Below the pieces are notes generated by a model. The model was not told the DNA's origin. It saw nothing but the letters and a program-made list of their open reading frames with translations, and ran no database searches. Position numbers and translations under genes: made by a program. A stretch of 64,000 nt of DNA from Rutstroemia sp. NJR-2017a BVV2. Its lineage: Eukaryota; Ascomycota; Leotiomycetes; Helotiales; Rutstroemiaceae. Location: assembly GCA_002946415.1 (NCBI GenBank), contig NJPS01000057.1, positions 186,001-250,000 of the forward strand, given 5' to 3'. Below are positions 59,670 through 64,000 of the stretch, piece after piece. Every line of letters begins with the position of its first letter. Position 1 is the first letter of the stretch.

Positions 59670-61181
59670 TCAACCCATGGTCTTGATCCTTTCTTTGATA
59701 TCCAACTCTCCTGGTTTCTTCTCCCTATCAAAAACCAATGCCTCCGACTTTCCCATCTTGACAACCTGTACCCACTCCGGCGCAATATCCGACGCCAACA
59801 ACTTCACGCAAGTGTATCCTTCTTCTTTTGAGACCGGATTCTTGAATGAATCTCTCAGTTTCCCTAGAAGGGTAGGTACCGTGAACGAAACTCGTTGCTG
59901 ACCAGCAGAACCAGAAGTACTAAGAATGCTTAGTACAGATACAACTTCCTCCATTCTGTGTAAAGCGGCCCGCCGTTCCAAATCAGCCTTTGATGGTGCC
60001 TGGGGAAGAAGAGATTGCCGGAGTTGTTTAGCGCGGATTCGTTCGAGTAGTGTGGGCTTTTTCTCAACTGCTCCTGAAGCTCCTTTGGAAACAGACTGCT
60101 CCTTCTTGACATCTTTTTTGATAGCAATCCCGGCCTTCATATCTTCAAGACGGCGTTGTCCTTTGGCAAGAACTGCTGACATTTTCAACAGAGACGAACA
60201 TGGCGTTGTCTCCGCTAATGGTAGCGCTTCCATAAACTCCTGTGTTGTAATTCCATCATTCTTTGTCTCCCATCTCTTGACCACTCCTCTGCTAAAAGCC
60301 TCGTTGAGGATATCCTCATCGATAACTCGCAAATTGTTCCCTTTCCGAGATCCAGCTTCTATCTCAACACATAGTTTCCCGTGCCCGTAATCTAGCAGAC
60401 TGATCCGAGCAAGTCTGGTATTATTCGGCGATTCGCTGACGCTTGAGTTCAGAATACCAATGGTTCTACGGACATCGGTTGGAAAAACCTTGCGCCTCCC
60501 CCAGGCCCGAGCAATATCAGGGCAAATCACTCGAAGATCGGCTGGCGCATTCGAGCCGTTGTGCGCGCAGTGAAGTGTCAACGTGGTGAGGAATGCCGCA
60601 TGTAGATTGATCAGGTCAACTAGTTCGGCGGGCAGTTGTGTCCCTTCTTTGGATGGTTGCTCCTGCGATTGTTTCAATGTTGGCGTCGCAATTCTAGAGC
60701 TGGACGACTCGAGTTGCAAAGGAGATTTGGATGGTCGCCTTGGGGTAAGAAGCAGACGATCAAGTAAAGTGCTTGCTCCTTTCGTTGGTGTGTCGAACAC
60801 CGCACTCGAAGACGTGGTAATTGGCTTTCGAGGGGTTTGGGGCAAGCGCGAAGGAGTTGATTGTGGTCGCAGTTGCTGTCCTTCTTTGTGGGCTTGCAGG
60901 TGTACGACTGCACTTAGCTCCTCTCCCTTTTCCTTTTCCTTTTCTTCTTCCTTTTCCTCTTCCTCCGTTCGGAGCTTCCTCTTCTTAGAGTTCGTAGACT
61001 TCGAAGCTGATTGAGCTATTATTGAGTTTTGCGTCTGCTTGCTCTTCTCATCGATAGATTTTGCGACAGGCACGCTTGCTTTAGAAATGGTCGTGAAAGA
61101 GTTCAACCCTCTAGTCTTTGTAGCTCCTGCGTTTTTCGATACTGTTGCAGTAACCTTCCTTTTCTTTACTGCTGAAGGCAT
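59670..61181 (-). CDS. CDT1: DNA replication licensing factor Cdt1
   Basis: Single exon on the minus strand, 503 residues from the ATG at 61181 (MPSAVKKRK). An upstream in-frame ATG at 61262 would add a hydrophobic 27-residue stretch that does not fit a nuclear protein. A basic, disordered N-terminus with TPRKP and TPRRPSKSP sites (possible CDK targets) precedes a winged-helix-like region (LINLHAAFLTTLTLHCAHNG onward). The C-terminal Cdt1 domain carries TLLERIRAKQLRQ and DLERRAALHRMEEVVSVLSIL, the block that binds MCM2-7. Cdt1 loads MCM helicases at origins in G1. Two MluI boxes lie about 210-225 bp upstream of the start. It shares its promoter region with a divergent F-box-like gene. Confidence 0.85.
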   Translation of the reverse strand: MPSAVKKRKVTATVSKNAGATKTRGLNSFTTISKASVPVAKSIDEKSKQTQNSIIAQSASKSTNSKKRKLRTEEEEKEEEKEKEKGEELSAVVHLQAHKEGQQLRPQSTPSRLPQTPRKPITTSSSAVFDTPTKGASTLLDRLLLTPRRPSKSPLQLESSSSRIATPTLKQSQEQPSKEGTQLPAELVDLINLHAAFLTTLTLHCAHNGSNAPADLRVICPDIARAWGRRKVFPTDVRRTIGILNSSVSESPNNTRLARISLLDYGHGKLCVEIEAGSRKGNNLRVIDEDILNEAFSRGVVKRWETKNDGITTQEFMEALPLAETTPCSSLLKMSAVLAKGQRRLEDMKAGIAIKKDVKKEQSVSKGASGAVEKKPTLLERIRAKQLRQSLLPQAPSKADLERRAALHRMEEVVSVLSILSTSGSAGQQRVSFTVPTLLGKLRDSFKNPVSKEEGYTCVKLLASDIAPEWVQVVKMGKSEALVFDREKKPGELDIKERIKTMG

Positions 61182-61591
61182 AACTGTAAAATTGTAATGA
61201 AAGCAAGAATAACCAGAGCTACAAGAAAGACCAGCAAGAGCAATGATGCAAAAGTTATTCAAGTCAAGTGAAAAGGTCTGTTTACTTGTCTCCGAGCAAC
61301 CGCACGATTATGCTGCATTAGATTCATATGCATATTGAATAGAAGTTATGAAGAGGTTGGGATAAAAGTCGCGTGGGGCATTAACCTTAACGCGTAGGAG
61401 CACGCGTTTTTCGCGTATAGTGGTTTTGCTAATACCTTTGGAAAACGTCTTAGCGTCCCAGTTGAGTAATATTCGTGAGAAGTGGCGAAACCGCTCAATA
61501 AGAATGACTTACAGACGTCAACATGGAGTCAGAGTTCAAATTCCCGTAGATCTTCTTTTGCGCCTGCAGCATTTCTCTTGTAGTTCTTTAA
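61182..61591. other. Divergent promoter region of CDT1 and an F-box-like gene
   Basis: 410 bp between start codons, containing the MluI cell-cycle boxes described separately. No additional gene. Confidence 0.5.
61390..61416. promoter_or_regulatory. Clustered MluI cell-cycle boxes upstream of CDT1
   Basis: Perfect palindromic ACGCGT at 61390-61395 and 61402-61407, with a TCGCGT at 61411-61416. They lie 209-235 bp upstream of the CDT1 ATG. In yeasts this word is the MBF binding site, and fission yeast cdt1 and cdc18 are MBF targets. Two perfect copies 12 bp apart are unlikely by chance. The divergent gene at 61592 could also respond. Confidence 0.6.
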
Positions 61592-62389
61592 ATGTCTCCT
61601 CCTCCGTTCCTGACAACTCTTCCGCGAGAAATCCGCGACCTTATCTATACATACATCCTCGCATCTCCCGATGGCTCAGTCACACTCTCTCCGTGGTCGG
61701 TCGATATCGCACGATCCCTTTCAATCCTTCGAACCTGTAAGCAGATACACCGAGAGTGCAAGGACATTATATGGCAGCACAAAGGACTCGTTCTACGAAA
61801 CCACGTCCAGTTATCTCGAAAATTCAAAGTGAGGCAAGCCATCAGCGATCGCTTGGGCCTGAAATGGTCACTGTTTCTCAATATGGAAGTTTTGGACTGG
61901 GACGAGTTGGATTGGCTTTGTCGCGGACTCCAACCAATCACGAGTACATATGCCACGAACCCTCCTACGACTATCACGATAAAAGCAAGCAAGGAACGGC
62001 CGCAGACTGTGGAAGAATTTCGAGATGTAATACAACTTCGGGAAAATGGAGAGACTGTTGATGGCAGACTGTTTCAGGCTTATGCCACTGGATCCCGGGA
62101 TGAAAGGGCGAGCAGGTTATCATCTAAGTGGGACATGGTAGTCAACACAGCGTGGCCGCGACTGTCGCCTTGGGCGAAACGGAAATGGTTAGCTGAAATG
62201 CTACTGGATCCAGCAGACACGACCCATCTTTTACACAAGTTGCACAGCTTGTTTCCCGGAGAATTGTACATCGACGGAGTTCTCTTTTTGAAAGATAACA
62301 AGCAGGTCGTAAAATTCCCTAGACTGGATCCGAGAGATGGAGAGATCAAGATACTGACCGAGAAATGCCGACCCAATGTATTAAAGTAG
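61592..62389 (+). CDS. F-box-like/2EXR-type protein
   Basis: Single exon, 265 residues. The start TLPREIRDLIYTYIL (residues 9-23) is the fungal F-box-like signature, and ILRTCKQIHRECKDIIWQ (about 45-62) is the second conserved block (TC.QI..E....W/L) that follows it in this family. The rest is charged with no enzymatic motif. A role as an adaptor is possible but unproven. A related gene follows 322 bp downstream in the same orientation. Confidence 0.82.
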   Translation: MSPPPFLTTLPREIRDLIYTYILASPDGSVTLSPWSVDIARSLSILRTCKQIHRECKDIIWQHKGLVLRNHVQLSRKFKVRQAISDRLGLKWSLFLNMEVLDWDELDWLCRGLQPITSTYATNPPTTITIKASKERPQTVEEFRDVIQLRENGETVDGRLFQAYATGSRDERASRLSSKWDMVVNTAWPRLSPWAKRKWLAEMLLDPADTTHLLHKLHSLFPGELYIDGVLFLKDNKQVVKFPRLDPRDGEIKILTEKCRPNVLK

Positions 62390-62711
62390 GTTGTTCAACT
62401 CGGTTCGTTTTCGTGTTTGATATGGTCAGACTCTGCGAAGTACTCTCTAATATAAAATCTTTGTGGGGACTTCGGAAAATTCAACTTCAATTCACCATGA
62501 GGTTTTCCAGCCGCAGAGCACGCTTCTGCAGGCGGCACACAACGCCTAGCGAGTATATATTTCTGTAGGAGCCGCGGAGTTATAGCAGAGCGACAAACCC
62601 TGCGATATTCACCCAGATCTAAAATCCTTCCCTTACAAACATCATAACATCTAAGACTCTACCTGGTGCATAGCCGTCCATTCCCACGCGCGGCTGGCGC
62701 AGCCGGCAACA
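62390..62711. other. Spacer between two F-box-like genes
   Basis: 322 bp with no gene. It holds the 3' region of the first and the promoter of the second F-box-like gene. Confidence 0.5.
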
Positions 62712-63596
62712 ATGCTCCACCTTCTTAGAGACATACCCCGCGAACTTCGCGATCAAATCTACCAATATGCATTTCAAACCCCACGGTCGTGCGTTACCTT
62801 CCGATCTACGATTAATGGCAGCTTCCAAATTCTTCCTTATGATCCACAAAACGACTGTTGCCTTTCCAACTATTCGATCCCATCCATAGGACTTCTATCC
62901 ACCTGCACCCAGATTCACCATGAGGCTCAATATATTCTTTGGAAGCAGAACTCATTGGGCCTCTGGCCTTCTGATGTATTCTGTAACTGGGCTGATCTAC
63001 CGGAGCGCGCCTTTGAAAAAGTGCAACATGTGGAGGTCAATTTGGACTTGACGGATAGCGACGACCTGAACTGGGCCGAGAAAGCGTTTAAGCGATTCTC
63101 TGCATGGTCAGTGAAGGGCAGCTTGAGAAGAGTAACAATAAATCCTATGCGGGAAGAGAACATGAAGCTTGATGTAAAGTGGATGCAGCGGGTTGAGGAA
63201 GCTATAGACATGAGACGAAAGAACGAAAAGGAGCAAACCGGAAAAGCAGCCGTGGATGATGAGAGTTTGAGTTTATATGGCCAGTGGATGACATTGTTTA
63301 AGGAAGCCGGTGGGAATGATGGATATTTGGGCAAAGATGTAGAGAAGAAGGTGGTCATTAAAACATGTTGGGATAAGTGGGAACGGAAGGATCAGAGCTC
63401 GTGGCTGCAGAAACGCAGGTCAGGCGATGCAGCGCAAATGGAAGCTGTAATGGCGGATTTCAATGAAACATTCGGAGGGGAATTATGGGCAAATGGCGAA
63501 CTATGCTACAAGGACCAGCAGCGGACCAGAAGGGTCTTTACCTTGAAGCCGTTACTGCAAGAACCTACTCTTGATGAGACATGTTTAGGGAAATAA
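62712..63596 (+). CDS. F-box-like/2EXR-type protein, relative of the upstream gene
   Basis: Single exon, 294 residues. It opens with IPRELRDQIYQYAFQTP and has LLSTCTQIHHEAQYILWKQ about 60 residues later, the same two blocks and spacing as the neighbour at 61592-62389. The C-terminal parts also share the pattern FGGELWANGELCYKD versus FPGELYIDGVLFLKD, which suggests an old tandem duplication. The middle part is rich in Lys, Glu and Asp. Function unknown. Confidence 0.83.
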   Translation: MLHLLRDIPRELRDQIYQYAFQTPRSCVTFRSTINGSFQILPYDPQNDCCLSNYSIPSIGLLSTCTQIHHEAQYILWKQNSLGLWPSDVFCNWADLPERAFEKVQHVEVNLDLTDSDDLNWAEKAFKRFSAWSVKGSLRRVTINPMREENMKLDVKWMQRVEEAIDMRRKNEKEQTGKAAVDDESLSLYGQWMTLFKEAGGNDGYLGKDVEKKVVIKTCWDKWERKDQSSWLQKRRSGDAAQMEAVMADFNETFGGELWANGELCYKDQQRTRRVFTLKPLLQEPTLDETCLGK

Positions 63597-63724
63597 ATGG
63601 CACACTTGCGCAGAACAATCCATTGCATGAGAATACATTCCAATTCAATAGAATATCAGAGCCATTGTATAATACAAGAGAGAGTGGCAGATGGGTATCA
63701 GTTCATATGGTTCTATTCGAGAAT

Positions 63725-64000
63725 CTATAGACCGCCTGCAGGTGGAACATATGGTGTAATCAGCATCTCACTGAACTTCTCCAACTTTTCCTTTCCCCTA
63801 ACCTCCTCTACTAACAACGGCATCTTGACTACGTTGAACTCCTCGTATAGTTCCTCTATCTGTTCCAGATACTTCTTTTGCATCTTCCTCCTAGCATTGC
63901 ATTGCTCGCACTCACTGCCGGCCTTGGGGAATAACAGCTGATTGACCACAATACAATGCGTATCTATCTGATAGCTCGCAAGTTCTTGAATCATTCGTTC
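63725..64000 (-). CDS. GET3: Get3 ATPase, C-terminal fragment (cut by window edge)
   Basis: The last 91 codons of a minus-strand gene whose 5' part lies beyond the window. The fragment [15 protein letters not shown], then [22 protein letters not shown], then [21 protein letters not shown] is diagnostic of Get3/ArsA. The CxxC pair binds the zinc at the dimer interface. Get3 delivers tail-anchored proteins to the ER through Get1/Get2. The stop is at 63725-63727, 128 bp from the convergent F-box-like gene. Introns upstream cannot be judged. Confidence 0.93.
   Translation of the reverse strand, partial: ERMIQELASYQIDTHCIVVNQLLFPKAGSECEQCNARRKMQKKYLEQIEELYEEFNVVKMPLLVEEVRGKEKLEKFSEMLITPYVPPAGGL

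Overview
This window is nuclear DNA of a filamentous ascomycete. Genes carry short introns (about 47 to 90 bp) with GT..AG ends and fungal-style donors such as GTAAGT, GTATGT and GTGAGT. There are separate promoters, no operons and long intergenic stretches. The gene set fits a fungus: ERG4, a Cdc50 flippase subunit, fungal cell-wall GH17 and GH76 enzymes with GPI-like tails, a GABA-type permease and 2EXR/F-box-like proteins. Protein style suggests Leotiomycetes, possibly Sclerotiniaceae (Botrytis/Sclerotinia-like). That placement is an impression from memory, not a search.

Layout. 0-2.2 kb: patatin-like protein (minus) whose nucleophile position is glycine. 2.2-4.7 kb: no gene recognised. 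4.8-7.4 kb: secreted alpha/beta-hydrolase-like protein and a 2EXR-type protein. 8.4-10.3 kb: secreted type-B carboxylesterase (minus). 11.3-12.5 kb: NmrA-like NAD(P)-binding protein. 14.6-16.5 kb: amino-acid/GABA permease. 17.5-18.5 kb: secreted metallo-beta-lactamase-fold hydrolase. 19.2-22.0 kb: Sae2/CtIP/Ctp1 repair factor. 22.6-24.1 kb: Cdc50/Lem3. 25.0-25.5 kb: small secreted protein with 8 cysteines (minus). 27.3-33.4 kb: a divergent pair, a RING E3 of the Mag2/RNF10 type (minus) and a deubiquitinase of the Ubp3/USP10 type (plus). 34.0-35.6 kb: a second secreted carboxylesterase (minus). 36.7-38.4 kb: decayed tannase/feruloyl-esterase gene, apparently interrupted by a GGGTACCC-rich foldback repeat. 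39.4-41.2 kb: ERG4. 41.8-45.2 kb: Spt16 of the FACT complex. 45.2-49.3 kb: gene-poor and rich in simple repeats. 49.4-54.3 kb: GPI-anchored GH17 glucanase and GH76/Dfg5 mannanase-type proteins. 55.6-57.4 kb: DUF1365 membrane protein (minus). 58.3-59.1 kb: MBF1. 59.7-61.2 kb: Cdt1 (minus). 61.6-63.6 kb: two F-box-like relatives. 63.7-64.0 kb: C-terminal piece of Get3 (minus), cut by the window edge.

How genes may work together. Most of the window is ordinary housekeeping with no biosynthetic cluster. The most notable arrangements are: (i) the head-to-head E3/DUB pair, whose animal relatives RNF10 and USP10 oppose each other on 40S ribosomal proteins; (ii) MluI cell-cycle boxes (ACGCGT) upstream of both S-phase genes, Cdt1 and the Sae2/Ctp1 homologue; and (iii) neighbouring GH17 and GH76 cell-wall remodelling genes. 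All exon boundaries were placed by eye from splice signals, reading frame and family resemblance. Identities rest on recognised motifs, without a database search.
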